Source of the DNA: Aceticella autotrophica
Lineage (GTDB): Bacteria; Bacillota; Thermoanaerobacteria; Thermoanaerobacterales; Thermoanaerobacteraceae
NCBI RefSeq assembly: GCF_017357865.1
Contig: NZ_CP060096.1
Span: forward strand, 1,054,001 to 1,118,000
DNA length: 64,000 bases
Reading direction: 5' to 3'
The notes under the pieces were generated by a model. It was not told where the DNA came from and did not search any database. It was given only the letters and a program-made list of their open reading frames with translations. Of this stretch, positions 47,204 through 56,762 are shown piece by piece. Numbering within the stretch: position 1 is the stretch's first letter; the number at the start of each line of letters is the position of its first letter. The position numbers and the translations under genes were made by a program.

Positions 47204-48379
47204 ATGTGCTATGGTGAAGGAACTCTTCAGGCATATCTGGACAATGAACTGGATGAAATCACTGCAATAAAAGTAGAAGAACATTTAAAAACTTGCAATA
47301 CATGTAGAGAAAAATTAGAACATTTAAAATCTATAAATGAATTTACTTCAAAAACTTTAAACAAAAGCAATATAGATTTAAATGAAGCTTGGGCTACTCT
47401 AAATGAAAAATTGAACAAAAATAATAATAAAGGAGGAATGTTTGCCATGTTTACAAAGTATAAAAAGTCAATTGCCGCTGCTTTGATAGTGGCATTTATA
47501 GGCGCCTCAGCCTTTTTCCCGCCACTTAAAAATGCAGAAGCCAAAATTTTAAACCTTTTAAGGCTTAAAAAGATGCAGGTTGTGACAATAACCCCAGAGG
47601 ATATAAGGCAGATTCAAAATGAGTTTTACAAAAGAGATATGAAAAATATTGACCTCAAAGAATACGGCGACATAAAAGTATCAGGAAACCAAGAAGGCTA
47701 TTCTATCCCACCTAATGAAATTGACAAATTAAAATCAGATGTTAATTATCAATTTAAGCTTCCAACAGATAAAAACTATGAAATAAAACACATTTATGTA
47801 GAGAAAGTTAACAGTTTAGAGTTTATTCTAAATGTCAACAAGACCAATGAGTTAATAAAAGCCTTTGGTGGAACTCACCTTTTACCTTCAGAACTTGACA
47901 AAAAACCTGTTGTACTTGAAATTGGGAAGGGAATAAGCATTTCTATGGAAGGAAAAAGTGCTGTAAATGGGGAGAAAGTATATGTCAATCTTTCACTAGC
48001 ACCCATCCCTAAAGTTACCGTACCAGAAGGTGTGGATGTAGATAAAGTAATAGATGCTTTAACTAATCTTCCTTTCTTACCTGAAAACTTAAAAAAGCAA
48101 ATCGCAAATGCTAACTGGAAAGAAACTATGCCTTTGCCAATGATGACTTCAGATGTTAATATAAAAGAAGTAGATATAAGAGGGAATAAAGGAATATTAG
48201 CCGCATCCAAAGGCTTATCTGACTATGTACATCTCCTTTGGACAGAAGATGGAATTCTTTACGAGCTAAACATTTATAGAGAGTATAAAGATGGTACTCC
48301 TGTGACACCAACTAATGCTCCAGAAATTACAAAGGAAAATGCAAATATTCTCCTGCAAATCGCAAATTCAATGAGGTGA
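47204..48379 (+). CDS. Membrane anti-sigma factor with zinc-finger (zf-HC2)
   Basis: 391 residues. N-terminal LQAYLDNELDEITAIKVEEHLKTCNTCRE has the H-x3-C-x2-C zinc site of the anti-sigma domain. One helix (AAALIVAFIGASAFFPPL, about 88-106) leads to a large outer domain with no named fold. Two bases separate it from the sigma gene; it should hold the sigma factor at the membrane. Confidence 0.9.
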   Translation: MCYGEGTLQAYLDNELDEITAIKVEEHLKTCNTCREKLEHLKSINEFTSKTLNKSNIDLNEAWATLNEKLNKNNNKGGMFAMFTKYKKSIAAALIVAFIGASAFFPPLKNAEAKILNLLRLKKMQVVTITPEDIRQIQNEFYKRDMKNIDLKEYGDIKVSGNQEGYSIPPNEIDKLKSDVNYQFKLPTDKNYEIKHIYVEKVNSLEFILNVNKTNELIKAFGGTHLLPSELDKKPVVLEIGKGISISMEGKSAVNGEKVYVNLSLAPIPKVTVPEGVDVDKVIDALTNLPFLPENLKKQIANANWKETMPLPMMTSDVNIKEVDIRGNKGILAASKGLSDYVHLLWTEDGILYELNIYREYKDGTPVTPTNAPEITKENANILLQIANSMR

Positions 48380-48383
48380 TCAA

Positions 48384-49286
48384 ATGGTTTTAGAGACAAA
48401 AAATCTAACAAAGCAGTTTAACGGAAAAGGCGGTTTCAAAGAAGTTTCTCTCTTTGTGGAAAAAGGTCAGGTCTTTGGGTTTTTGGGACCAAACGGTGCA
48501 GGAAAAAGTACTTTTGTAAAAACCATGGTGGGGCTTTTATGCCCCACTTCAGGTTTTGCATGGATTTTAGGAAAACCCATAGGCAGTATAGAGTCCAGAA
48601 AAAAAGTGGGATTTTTACCTGAAAATTTTAGATATCACGACTGGATGACAGGAAAAGAGTTATTAAAATTCCATGCAGAGCTTTATAAAATAAAAAATCC
48701 AGGCAAAAAAATTGATGAACTTTTAGAATTGGTAAAATTAAAAGGTCATGAAAATAAACTTATCAAAAATTACAGCAAAGGAATGCAGCAGAGAATCGGC
48801 ATTGCAATAGCCCTTTTAAACGACCCCGAAATAGTGTTTTTAGATGAACCAACTTCTGCTCTAGACCCTGTTGGAAGAATCGAAGTAAGAGAAATTATCA
48901 AAAAATTAAAATCGCAAGACAAAACCGTTTTTTTAAACAGCCATCTTTTAAGTGAAGTAGAAATGGTATGTGATAAAATTACTATAATAAATCATGGCAG
49001 AGTAATAGCGCAAGGAAAATTGGAAGAGCTATTAAAAGAACATACCCATGTAGAAATGGTTATAACAGATTGTACTTCTGAACTGATTGAGAAAATTTCA
49101 CGCTTATCAAAAAAATTTCAATTTAAAGAAGGTAAGCTCTCTTTTAAAGTGGAAGACAGAGAAAAAATACCAATTATAGCTAAAATGGTAATAGAAGCTG
49201 GTGCCAAGCTGTATCAATTAAATACCCAAACTTCTTCACTGGAAGATCTATTCATAAACTTAATTGGAAAGGATGAGGTTTCGTGA
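48384..49286 (+). CDS. ABC transporter ATP-binding protein
   Basis: 300 residues. Walker A GPNGAGKST, signature YSKGMQQRIGIA, Walker B VFLDEPTSALDP, H-loop NSHLLSEVE. CcmA/NatA-type ATPase for the permease that follows (overlap ATGA-like at 49283-49286). Likely target of the sigma/anti-sigma pair. Confidence 0.95.
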   Translation: MVLETKNLTKQFNGKGGFKEVSLFVEKGQVFGFLGPNGAGKSTFVKTMVGLLCPTSGFAWILGKPIGSIESRKKVGFLPENFRYHDWMTGKELLKFHAELYKIKNPGKKIDELLELVKLKGHENKLIKNYSKGMQQRIGIAIALLNDPEIVFLDEPTSALDPVGRIEVREIIKKLKSQDKTVFLNSHLLSEVEMVCDKITIINHGRVIAQGKLEELLKEHTHVEMVITDCTSELIEKISRLSKKFQFKEGKLSFKVEDREKIPIIAKMVIEAGAKLYQLNTQTSSLEDLFINLIGKDEVS

Positions 49287-50143
49287 CAACCATAATAAAA
49301 TACACCTTTAAAGAGATGCTAAAAAAACGGGCTTTTCTATTGGTCTTTATTTTATCCCTCCTCTACCTTTCCATATACGCTTTTGGATTGAGTAAAATAT
49401 TTGATCGCCCCTCAAGTTCTATATTCGACATAATAGTTGAATCACAAATTTTGTCTGCTGGCCTTTTCTTTGCAAACTTTATAGTGGCTTTTCTCGTGGT
49501 TTTGGCATCTGTAAACGCCATATCGGGAGAAATAGAAAGCGGCACTATATATTCTATTTTGTCTAAACCTATAAAAAGATATGAACTGGTATTGGGAAAA
49601 TTTATAGGACTTAGCACAATGATTGTAATATACAGCTCCATCATGTTTTTATCTGTAGTAGGTTTGAACATATTTTTAGGCTCTAAAATAAGCTTTGGGT
49701 GGGATAACATTTTAAAAGGTCTTTTTTTCTTTGATTTAGGACCGATTGTATTTTTAGCTCTTATAATTGCCTCAAGTTCAATCTTTTCCACCGTAAATAC
49801 AGGTATCATAGCTATTATGGCTTATGGAATTGCCCTTGTTGGAGGTGTTCTTGAACAAATAGGTGTAGCAATGCAACAAAGTCAAGTCGGTGCTTTTGGC
49901 TTAAAAAGCGGAGAAAGCCTCATAAATGCGGGAATAATTACAAGTCTTATTCTTCCTACAGATGTCATATATAGAAAAATGAACGCAGAGCTTTTGACAC
50001 AAAATAGTGGGATAAGTTTTATAACACAAGGTTTCTTTGGAGGCATGTCTCAACCCAGTATTTACATGTTCATATACATCTTCTTCTACGTGGTATTTCT
50101 CCTCTATTATGGTGCAAAACGCTTTTCACAAAGAGACTTATAA
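49283..50143 (+). CDS. ABC transporter permease (ABC-2 type)
   Basis: 286 residues, about six helices. NAISGEIESGTIYSILSKPIKRYELVLGKFIG is the ABC-2/NosY-like signature. GTG start in the end of the ATPase gene. Substrate unknown; such modules export peptides, lipids or drugs. Confidence 0.9.
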   Translation: MTTIIKYTFKEMLKKRAFLLVFILSLLYLSIYAFGLSKIFDRPSSSIFDIIVESQILSAGLFFANFIVAFLVVLASVNAISGEIESGTIYSILSKPIKRYELVLGKFIGLSTMIVIYSSIMFLSVVGLNIFLGSKISFGWDNILKGLFFFDLGPIVFLALIIASSSIFSTVNTGIIAIMAYGIALVGGVLEQIGVAMQQSQVGAFGLKSGESLINAGIITSLILPTDVIYRKMNAELLTQNSGISFITQGFFGGMSQPSIYMFIYIFFYVVFLLYYGAKRFSQRDL

Positions 50144-50165
50144 AAGGCGGTTTTACCCGCCTTTT
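50142..50165. terminator. Bidirectional terminator
   Basis: AAAAGGCGG / CCGCCTTTT with a loop of about 6 bases, at the meeting point of the ABC operon and the minus-strand DUF1284 gene. Confidence 0.85.
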
Positions 50166-50557
50166 AACTTTTTAAGCCCTTCTAAACAATAACCCAGACC
50201 AAACCATTCACAATCCTTACATATATTCATCATCTTTTCCTCTGTCATCCTTTCACTGATTTTATTTACAATATCCCTATACCTTACTACCTCTCCCACT
50301 TCTATGCCCAAAACTTTTAAAACAGCCCTATCCCTTTCCTTTACACTTCCCGGGAAACTATCTATCTTGCATTCCTCATTTATATTATTAGGACAAGCGG
50401 CACAGATGTTATCCACATTATCCACAAGTTTTATCCACATATTATGTTTATTATTTAATTTTTTAATGATTTTATCCATATTTAAAATAAATTTTTCATT
50501 ATATCCGAGTCCTATAAAGCCTAACATACACAATAAATGATGTCCTCTGATTTCCAT
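50153..50557 (-). CDS. DUF1284 family Cys-rich protein
   Basis: 134 residues. Begins EIRGHHLLCMLGFIGLGYN; Cys pairs ICAACPNN, EECKID and ICKDCEWFGLGYC suggest metal or Fe-S binding. Conserved in anaerobes; function unknown. Confidence 0.85.
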   Translation of the reverse strand: MEIRGHHLLCMLGFIGLGYNEKFILNMDKIIKKLNNKHNMWIKLVDNVDNICAACPNNINEECKIDSFPGSVKERDRAVLKVLGIEVGEVVRYRDIVNKISERMTEEKMMNICKDCEWFGLGYCLEGLKKLKGG

Positions 50558-50574
50558 CTATATTTCTCCTTGTA

Positions 50575-50598
50575 CAATTTTTATTACAATAGTTTATA
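50575..50598 (+). repeat. Direct repeat flanking IS30, left
   Basis: 24 bases matching 52041-52063 except for one inserted T. Confidence 0.75.
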
Positions 50599-50704
50599 GG
50601 TAAGTTGTAAAATAAAGTGACGGAACAAGCAAAAATTGGACTCATGGTAAATCCGATGTATAATATTAAGTGAGAAAACAAAACAATACAAAGGAGATTA
50701 TACC

Positions 50705-51760
50705 ATGAGTCAATATGATAATATCATAGAATTGAGAAAATATAAACACCTTACAGCAAAAGAAAGATACAAAATAGAGATATTGCTGAAGGAAGGACTA
50801 AAACCTTATGAAATTGCACAACGAATGGGAAGAGGGACCAGGACAATTGAAAGAGAAGTAAATAGAGGGAAGGTAAGACTTCTAAATTCTGATTTAACAT
50901 ATAGAGAAGAGTACTGTGCAGATGCAGGACAGCGCATATATAATGAAAATGCAAAGAATAAAGGACCTGGTCTAAAGATAGGGAAAGACCATAAACTGGT
51001 TAAATATATAGAAAACAAGATAATCAAAGAAAATTACTCACCTGATGCAGTAATTGGAGAGATAAAAAAAAAGAAAATAAAATTTAAAGCCCAAATATGT
51101 ACAAAGACATTATATAACTATATAGATCGGGGTGATGTATTTCTAAAACTTACAAATAAAGATCTTCCCGTAAAAAAAGAAGGAAAAAAGAGAGACTATA
51201 AGAAAATAAAAATACCACATAAAAATCTTAAAGGAACAAGCATTGAAGAAAGACAACCAGAGGTAGATAACAGAAAAGAATATGGGCACTGGGAAATGGA
51301 TTGTGTTGTAGGAAAACGAGAAGGGAAAGGTGCGGTATTACTGGTATTAAGCGAAAGAAGCATACGAGAAGAAATCATTATTAAAATGCCGGCAAAGACG
51401 CAAGAATCAGTTATTGCATCACTTGACAGATTAGAAAGAAAATATGGAAAAGCATTTAAAGAGAAATTCAAAACAATAACGGTTGATAATGGCAGTGAAT
51501 TCTTGGATTATGAAGGAATAGAAAGGTCTATAAAGTATAAAGAAGAGAAAAGAGTAAAATTGTATTATGCACATCCTTATAGCTCATGGGAGCGAGGGAC
51601 AAACGAAAATATCAACAAACTAATAAGGCGGTTTATACCAAAAGGGATGGATATAAGCAAGATAAGCAATGCGAGGATAAAATACATAGAAAATTGGATA
51701 AACAGCTATCCAAGGAGGATATTTGGATATAAATCAGCAAAAGATATGATGACTGCATAA
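50705..51760 (+). CDS. IS30-family transposase
   Basis: 351 residues. N-terminal HTH (HLTAKERYKIEILLKEG, EIAQRMGRGTRTIEREVNRG). DDE core: HWEMDCVVG (Asp), ITVDNGSEF (Asp), WERGTNENINKLIRRF (Glu). Intact. Confidence 0.94.
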   Translation: MSQYDNIIELRKYKHLTAKERYKIEILLKEGLKPYEIAQRMGRGTRTIEREVNRGKVRLLNSDLTYREEYCADAGQRIYNENAKNKGPGLKIGKDHKLVKYIENKIIKENYSPDAVIGEIKKKKIKFKAQICTKTLYNYIDRGDVFLKLTNKDLPVKKEGKKRDYKKIKIPHKNLKGTSIEERQPEVDNRKEYGHWEMDCVVGKREGKGAVLLVLSERSIREEIIIKMPAKTQESVIASLDRLERKYGKAFKEKFKTITVDNGSEFLDYEGIERSIKYKEEKRVKLYYAHPYSSWERGTNENINKLIRRFIPKGMDISKISNARIKYIENWINSYPRRIFGYKSAKDMMTA

Positions 51761-51779
51761 AAGGCAAAAACTATTTTAA

Positions 51780-51922
51780 GAATCCAGTTGACAACGAGCC
51801 TCTCCTATATGATGACCAGCCAGCGAGCCATCCCTCCATGCCCCCGAAGCATGTACAAGGAGAAAGGCTATGGGGCATAAATGGCTGGCTATCCAGTAAG
51901 GCTATCATACAGGAACCTCTCA
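51780..51922 (+). other. Long imperfect hairpin (possible structured RNA) in IS30 tail
   Basis: About 143 bases: ATGCCCC pairs with GGGGCAT, AGCCA/CCAT with ATGG/TGGCT, TATGAT with ATCATA, CCT with AGG, GAG with CTC. GC-rich against its surroundings. No coding potential. Confidence 0.6.
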
Positions 51923-52040
51923 TTATAAACCGCACTTAAAAAACTTTTTGATTAGCTTTGCAATAAACCATATTGAAATGAAATAAGTAATCAATTAACA
52001 TTATACATATTTACCAAATATTTCACGTCACTTAAACTTG

Positions 52041-52063
52041 CAATTTTTATACAATAGTTTATA
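52041..52063 (+). repeat. Direct repeat flanking IS30, right
   Basis: See 50575-50598; differs by one base deletion. It lies 11 bases upstream of the rpsB -35 box. Confidence 0.75.
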
Positions 52064-52074
52064 TAAGAAATGTA

Positions 52075-52103
52075 TTGACTTTTTAGCTATTATATTATAT
52101 ATT
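52075..52103 (+). promoter_or_regulatory. rpsB promoter
   Basis: TTGACT (52075-52080), 17-base spacer, TATATT (52098-52103). Confidence 0.8.
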
Positions 52104-52123
52104 TATTCGTGGATAAAGACACA

Positions 52124-52181
52124 CGTTCAAAGATTATAAAAAGGGTGCCTAAAATGGTTTTTTTATAAGATGACTTGAACG
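52124..52181 (+). promoter_or_regulatory. Structured rpsB leader (candidate S2 autoregulatory site)
   Basis: CGTTCAA (52124-52130) pairs with TTGAACG (52175-52181); inside, TTATAAAAA pairs with TTTTTATAA around a GGGTGCCTAAAATGG loop. It precedes the ribosome site. Ribosomal protein leaders of this kind often bind the encoded protein; that role is inference. Confidence 0.6.
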
Positions 52182-52205
52182 GAGGAATAACCAGGAGGTG
52201 AAATT

Positions 52206-52916
52206 ATGTCAATAATATCAATGAAACAATTATTAGAAGCAGGTGTACATTTTGGTCATCAAACGAGAAGATGGAATCCTAAGATGGCTCCTTATATTTT
52301 TACTGAAAGAAATGGTATATATATTATAGACCTGCAAAAAACAGTTAAAAAATTAGAAGAAGCCTATGATTTTGTAAAACAACTTTCAATGGATGATGGA
52401 ACAATTCTTTTTGTTGGAACAAAAAAACAGGCACAGGATTCTGTTAAAGAAGAAGCTGAAAGATGTGGCATGTATTATGTAAATCAAAGATGGCTTGGTG
52501 GAATGCTGACAAATTTTAAAACCATTAGAAGTAGAATTGAAAGGCTAAAAGCTTTGGAGAAGATGGAAGAAGACGGGACATTTGAAGTATTGCCCAAGAA
52601 AGAGGTAATACAATTAAAGAAAGAACAGGAAAAATTAGAAAAGTATCTTGGTGGTATAAAGGATATGAACAGACTTCCATCTGCACTATTCATAGTTGAC
52701 CCTAAGAAGGAAGCTATAGCTATTGCAGAAGCAAAAAGCCTTGATATACCGATAGTGGCAATTGTTGATACAAATTGTGATCCAGAAGAAGTTGATTATG
52801 CAATTCCAGGTAATGATGATGCAATTCGTGCAGTTAAATTAATTGCTTCAAAAATGGCAGATGCTGTTATAGAAGGAAAACAGGGGGAACAGTTTGCTGC
52901 CTCTGTAGAAGAATAA
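52206..52916 (+). CDS. rpsB: 30S ribosomal protein S2
   Basis: 236 residues. [64 protein letters not shown] and [26 protein letters not shown] are the family blocks. Start after AGGAGGTG at 52193-52200. Confidence 0.98.
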   Translation: MSIISMKQLLEAGVHFGHQTRRWNPKMAPYIFTERNGIYIIDLQKTVKKLEEAYDFVKQLSMDDGTILFVGTKKQAQDSVKEEAERCGMYYVNQRWLGGMLTNFKTIRSRIERLKALEKMEEDGTFEVLPKKEVIQLKKEQEKLEKYLGGIKDMNRLPSALFIVDPKKEAIAIAEAKSLDIPIVAIVDTNCDPEEVDYAIPGNDDAIRAVKLIASKMADAVIEGKQGEQFAASVEE

Positions 52917-52927
52917 TATACACAAAG

Positions 52928-52958
52928 GTGGTAAGGAGCATAATCATATCCTTACCAC
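52928..52958 (+). other. Hairpin between rpsB and tsf
   Basis: Perfect 10-bp stem GTGGTAAGGA/TCCTTACCAC with an 11-base loop and no T tract. Possible processing site or weak attenuator. Confidence 0.6.
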
Positions 52959-52989
52959 TAAATTATATTAAAGAATAGGAGGAAAAACA

Positions 52990-53604
52990 GTGATAACGGC
53001 ACAGCAAGTAAAAGAATTAAGAGAGCGTACAGGTGCTGGCATGATGGATTGTAAAAAAGCCTTAGTAGATTCAAATGGCGATATAGAAAAAGCGATTGAT
53101 ATACTGAGGGAAAAGGGATTAGCATCAGCAGCAAAAAAAGCAGGCAGAGTTGCAAAAGAAGGACTTGTCGATTCATATATCCACGGCGGAGGAAGAATAG
53201 GTGTACTTGTCGAAGTAAATTGTGAAACAGATTTTGTTGCAAATACAGATGATTTTAAAAACTTCGTCAAAGAAATATGTATGCAGATTGCTGCAGCAAA
53301 TCCACGATACATAACGAGAGAAGATGTACCCCAAAATGTTATTGAAAAGGAAAAAGAAATTTTAAAGGCGCAATCATTAAATGAAGGCAAACCAGAAAAA
53401 GTCCTTGAAAAAATAATAGAAGGTCGTCTGGAAAAATTTTATAAGGAAAATTGTCTTTTAGAACAGATTTATATTAGAGATAATGAGAAGACGGTTAAAG
53501 ACTATCTAAATGAAAAAATTGCCAAACTTGGTGAAAACATAATAATCAGAAGATTTGTTAGATATGAAAGAGGCGAAGGTATTGAAAATTCTTCTGAAGA
53601 ATAA
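52990..53604 (+). CDS. tsf: Elongation factor Ts (short form)
   Basis: 204 residues, GTG start after AGGAGG. Exchanges GDP for GTP on EF-Tu. [19 protein letters not shown] (UBA-like N-domain) and [16 protein letters not shown]. Shorter than the E. coli protein (about 280), lacking one subdomain, as in many Firmicutes and cyanobacteria. Confidence 0.96.
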   Translation: MITAQQVKELRERTGAGMMDCKKALVDSNGDIEKAIDILREKGLASAAKKAGRVAKEGLVDSYIHGGGRIGVLVEVNCETDFVANTDDFKNFVKEICMQIAAANPRYITREDVPQNVIEKEKEILKAQSLNEGKPEKVLEKIIEGRLEKFYKENCLLEQIYIRDNEKTVKDYLNEKIAKLGENIIIRRFVRYERGEGIENSSEE

Positions 53605-53626
53605 TACAATTAAATAGGCAACCAAT

Positions 53627-53654
53627 AAAATAGGACACGGTTGTGTCCTATTTT
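53627..53654 (+). terminator. Terminator after tsf
   Basis: AAAATAGGACAC (53627-53638), loop GGTT, GTGTCCTATTTT (53643-53654). Confidence 0.85.
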
Positions 53655-53712
53655 AAAATATTAAAGAAAGATATTAGAAAATTTAATAGAATTCATAAAT
53701 GGGGTGTTTTTA

Positions 53713-54423
53713 TTGTTAACGAAATATAAGCGTATAATTTTAAAAATTTCTGGCGAAGCTTTATCTGGCAAGAATAGTTATGGTATTGATTTTGATACAG
53801 TAAGTTTAATTGCCGATCAGATAAAGGAAGTAAAAGAAATGGGCGTTGAAATAGGAATGGTAGTTGGCGGCGGCAATATATGGAGAGGCAGAGAAGGAAT
53901 AGGTATGGACAGAACAACCGCAGATCATATGGGAATGCTGGCAACTGTTATTAATTCCCTTGCTCTTCAAGATGCACTTGAGCATAGGGGTGTTGAAACA
54001 AGGGTGCAGACTGCAATTGAAATGAGACAAATAGCAGAACCATATATACGAAGACGAGCCATCAGACATTTAGAGAAAGGAAGAGTAGTAATTTTTGCAG
54101 CAGGAACCGGTAATCCATTTTTTTCCACTGATACTACCGCCTCATTAAGAGCTGCCGAAATTGATGCGGACGTTATTTTGCTTGCAAAGAAGGTAGATGG
54201 GGTATACGATAAAGATCCATTAAAACATGAAGATGCAATTAAATTTGATGAATTGTCGTATTTAGATGTTTTAAATAAAGGACTTAAAGTTATGGATTCT
54301 ACGGCGACATCCCTATGTATGGATAATAAAATTCCTATAATCGTTTTTGATTTAACTGTTCCTGGTAATATAAAAAATATTTTAATGAATAAAAAAATAG
54401 GTACTGTTGTTAAGGAGGGTTAA
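53713..54423 (+). CDS. pyrH: UMP kinase
   Basis: 236 residues from TTG 53713 (GGGGTG 6 bases upstream). Makes UDP from [63 protein letters not shown] and [12 protein letters not shown] at 53704 is possible but overlaps the ribosome site. Confidence 0.95.
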   Translation: MLTKYKRIILKISGEALSGKNSYGIDFDTVSLIADQIKEVKEMGVEIGMVVGGGNIWRGREGIGMDRTTADHMGMLATVINSLALQDALEHRGVETRVQTAIEMRQIAEPYIRRRAIRHLEKGRVVIFAAGTGNPFFSTDTTASLRAAEIDADVILLAKKVDGVYDKDPLKHEDAIKFDELSYLDVLNKGLKVMDSTATSLCMDNKIPIIVFDLTVPGNIKNILMNKKIGTVVKEG

Positions 54424-54424
54424 A

Positions 54425-54979
54425 ATGAGTGATATATTAAAAACCAGTGAAGAAAAAATGAAAAAATCTATTTTAGTACTTAAAAATGAGTTAATGGCAA
54501 TAAGAGCTGGCAGAGCAAATCCATCCATTCTTGACAGAATATCCATCGACTATTATGGTACAATTACGCCAATAAATAAGCTTGCAACAATAACAGCCCC
54601 TGAAGCAAAAGTTATTGTCATACAGCCATGGGATACATCAAAGTTATCAGATATTGAAAAGGCTATTCAAAAATCTGATTTGAATATTAATCCGACATCA
54701 GATGGGAAAGTAATAAGGATGGTATTACCGGATTTGACAGAAGAAAGAAGAAAAGAACTGGTAAAATTAGTTCACAAAAAGGGAGAAGAAGCTAAAGTTG
54801 CAATTAGACAAATAAGAAGAGATGCGAATGATGCAATTAAGAAAATGGATAAAAATGGCGAAATATCCGATGATGAAAAATCAAAAAAGGAAGAAAATGT
54901 ACAAAAGCTTACAGATAAATATATAAAAGAAATCGACAGGATAATAGATGCAAAAGAGAAGGAGATAATGGAAATTTGA
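54425..54979 (+). CDS. frr: Ribosome recycling factor
   Basis: 184 residues. Splits post-termination ribosomes with [60 protein letters not shown] right after the pyrH stop, AAGGAGGG upstream. Confidence 0.97.
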   Translation: MSDILKTSEEKMKKSILVLKNELMAIRAGRANPSILDRISIDYYGTITPINKLATITAPEAKVIVIQPWDTSKLSDIEKAIQKSDLNINPTSDGKVIRMVLPDLTEERRKELVKLVHKKGEEAKVAIRQIRRDANDAIKKMDKNGEISDDEKSKKEENVQKLTDKYIKEIDRIIDAKEKEIMEI

Positions 54980-55155
54980 TTGATATTATAGGTATGGATC
55001 TATATGATGCAATAAAACTTCTTGAAAAAAATAATTTAAAATATAAAATAATTGAAACGAGATCGGTTTATAATTATACAGGTTATCAATATAAGGTTGT
55101 TAATGTGAAAAATATTAATAACAATGAAATAACCGTAATAATAGCAAAATTTTAA
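54976..55155 (+). CDS. 59-residue PASTA-like protein
   Basis: Starts TTG 54976 inside the frr stop region, with AAGGAG at 54959-54964. [20 protein letters not shown] then [20 protein letters not shown] and [13 protein letters not shown] fit one PASTA repeat (the G-x-xx-xAxxxL pattern followed by two strands). No signal peptide or helix. Followed by the hairpin ACCCCTCA/TGAGGGGT. Role unknown; PASTA domains usually bind peptidoglycan outside the cell, so a cytosolic stand-alone copy is odd. Confidence 0.65.
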   Translation: MIDIIGMDLYDAIKLLEKNNLKYKIIETRSVYNYTGYQYKVVNVKNINNNEITVIIAKF

Positions 55156-55204
55156 CCCCTCATTTTTGAGGGGTCTTGCCTATGTAATATGAGGAGGAAA
55201 TTTA

Positions 55205-55951
55205 ATGTTTTTAAACAAACATAAAGTCGAAACTAAAAATAAAATAAATATGAATAATATACCAAAACATATTGCAATAATAATGGATGGCAATGGAAGA
55301 TGGGCAAAAAAAAGAGGATTACCAAGAATCTATGGACATAAGGCTGGAATAAAAACAGTAAAAAAAGTAGTTAAGGTCTGTTCAGATTTATCTGTAAAAT
55401 ATTTAACCTTATATGCATTTTCGACAGAAAACTGGAAAAGACCGACTGATGAGGTCAATGGGTTAATGAATCTTTTAATTGAATATCTATCAAATGAGGT
55501 TGATGAGCTTAATAAAAAAAATGTAAAAGTTATTTTTATTGGAGACCTTTCCAAAATACCTGATAAATGCAATTATGAGATATTTAAAGCTGAGGAAAAA
55601 ACAAGAAATAATACAGGGCTTATTCTAAATATAGCGTTTAATTACAGTGGAAGAAATGATATAATTAATGCTGTCAAGAAAATTTGTGATAAAGTAGTAT
55701 CAGGACAACTAAAAACATCCGACATAAATGAAGATATTATTAACAAAAATTTATATACATACGGACAGCCTGATCCCGATTTAATCTTGAGATCAGGTGG
55801 TGAATTGAGATTGAGTAACTTTTTGATTTGGCAGTCTGCATATTCTGAACTATGGTTTTCAGATGTATTATGGCCGGATTTTAATGAAGATGATTTAATA
55901 GAGGCAATTGTTGAATATCAGAAACGCAATAGACGATTTGGCGGTTTATAA
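55205..55951 (+). CDS. uppS: Undecaprenyl diphosphate synthase
   Basis: 248 residues. cis-prenyltransferase making the C55 lipid carrier. [26 protein letters not shown] (catalytic Asp), [48 protein letters not shown] upstream. Confidence 0.97.
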   Translation: MFLNKHKVETKNKINMNNIPKHIAIIMDGNGRWAKKRGLPRIYGHKAGIKTVKKVVKVCSDLSVKYLTLYAFSTENWKRPTDEVNGLMNLLIEYLSNEVDELNKKNVKVIFIGDLSKIPDKCNYEIFKAEEKTRNNTGLILNIAFNYSGRNDIINAVKKICDKVVSGQLKTSDINEDIINKNLYTYGQPDPDLILRSGGELRLSNFLIWQSAYSELWFSDVLWPDFNEDDLIEAIVEYQKRNRRFGGL

Positions 55952-55967
55952 CGAGGGAGTTGAATTT

Positions 55968-56753
55968 ATGCTTAAAACAAGAATAATAAGTGCTGCAGTT
56001 GGATTACCTCTGATTTTTTTTATTGTATTAAAAGGCGGGGTATATTTACAATTTTTTTTAATTTTATTAAGCATGATTGGATTATACGAATTTTATAATG
56101 TTCTAAAAAATATTGATATCATTCCAATTAAAATTTTTGGGTATTTGTCAATTCTATTCTTTTATTTAACTGAAAATTTAATGGACAATAAAGATATCTT
56201 TATATTAATTACTATGATAATTTTCAGTGTTCCTATTTTTATAAATAGATATAATATAAAGGATGTTTCTCTAACTATTATAGGTATTATATATGTTTTA
56301 TTCTTTTCGTACATAGGAAAATTAAGAGAATTAAATGAAGGATATTTAATAGTATGGTTTGTTTTTATTATATCATGGCTGACAGATACGTTTGCTTATT
56401 TTACAGGTAGGTTTTTTGGAAAAACTAAATTATGTTCTATTTTAAGCCCTAATAAAACATTGGAAGGTGCAATAGGTGGAATATTTGGTTCGATATTTGG
56501 AAGCATAATTTTTACGTATCTTTTTTTTGATAAACTTAAAATAAGTATATTATTTGTTTTAGTTTTAAGTATATCTGGAAGCGTTGTTGCACAAGTGGGT
56601 GATTTATTTGCATCTTCAGTTAAAAGGTATTGTCATATAAAAGATTATGGAAATATAATACCCGGACATGGTGGAATTATTGATAGGTTTGATAGTATAC
56701 TATATGTAGCACCATATGTATATTTTATGTTTAACTATTTGCATATGAAATGA
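55968..56753 (+). CDS. cdsA: Phosphatidate cytidylyltransferase
   Basis: 261 residues, about seven helices. Makes CDP-diacylglycerol. The C-terminal signature is SVKRYCHIKDYGNIIPGHGGIIDRFDSI; DTFAYFTGRFFGK and SPNKTLEGAIGG are also present. ATG 55968 after GAGGGAG. Confidence 0.96.
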   Translation: MLKTRIISAAVGLPLIFFIVLKGGVYLQFFLILLSMIGLYEFYNVLKNIDIIPIKIFGYLSILFFYLTENLMDNKDIFILITMIIFSVPIFINRYNIKDVSLTIIGIIYVLFFSYIGKLRELNEGYLIVWFVFIISWLTDTFAYFTGRFFGKTKLCSILSPNKTLEGAIGGIFGSIFGSIIFTYLFFDKLKISILFVLVLSISGSVVAQVGDLFASSVKRYCHIKDYGNIIPGHGGIIDRFDSILYVAPYVYFMFNYLHMK

Positions 56754-56762
56754 GGCGTTAAT

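Larger units (their letters stand above)
50599..52040 (+). mobile_element. IS30-family element with a long structured 3' tail
   Basis: Bounded by the 23/24-base direct repeats. Partial inverted ends: GTAAGTT...AAGTGACG on the left and GCAAGTTTAAGTGACG as the reverse complement on the right. About 280 bases follow the transposase, more than usual for the family. Confidence 0.7.
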
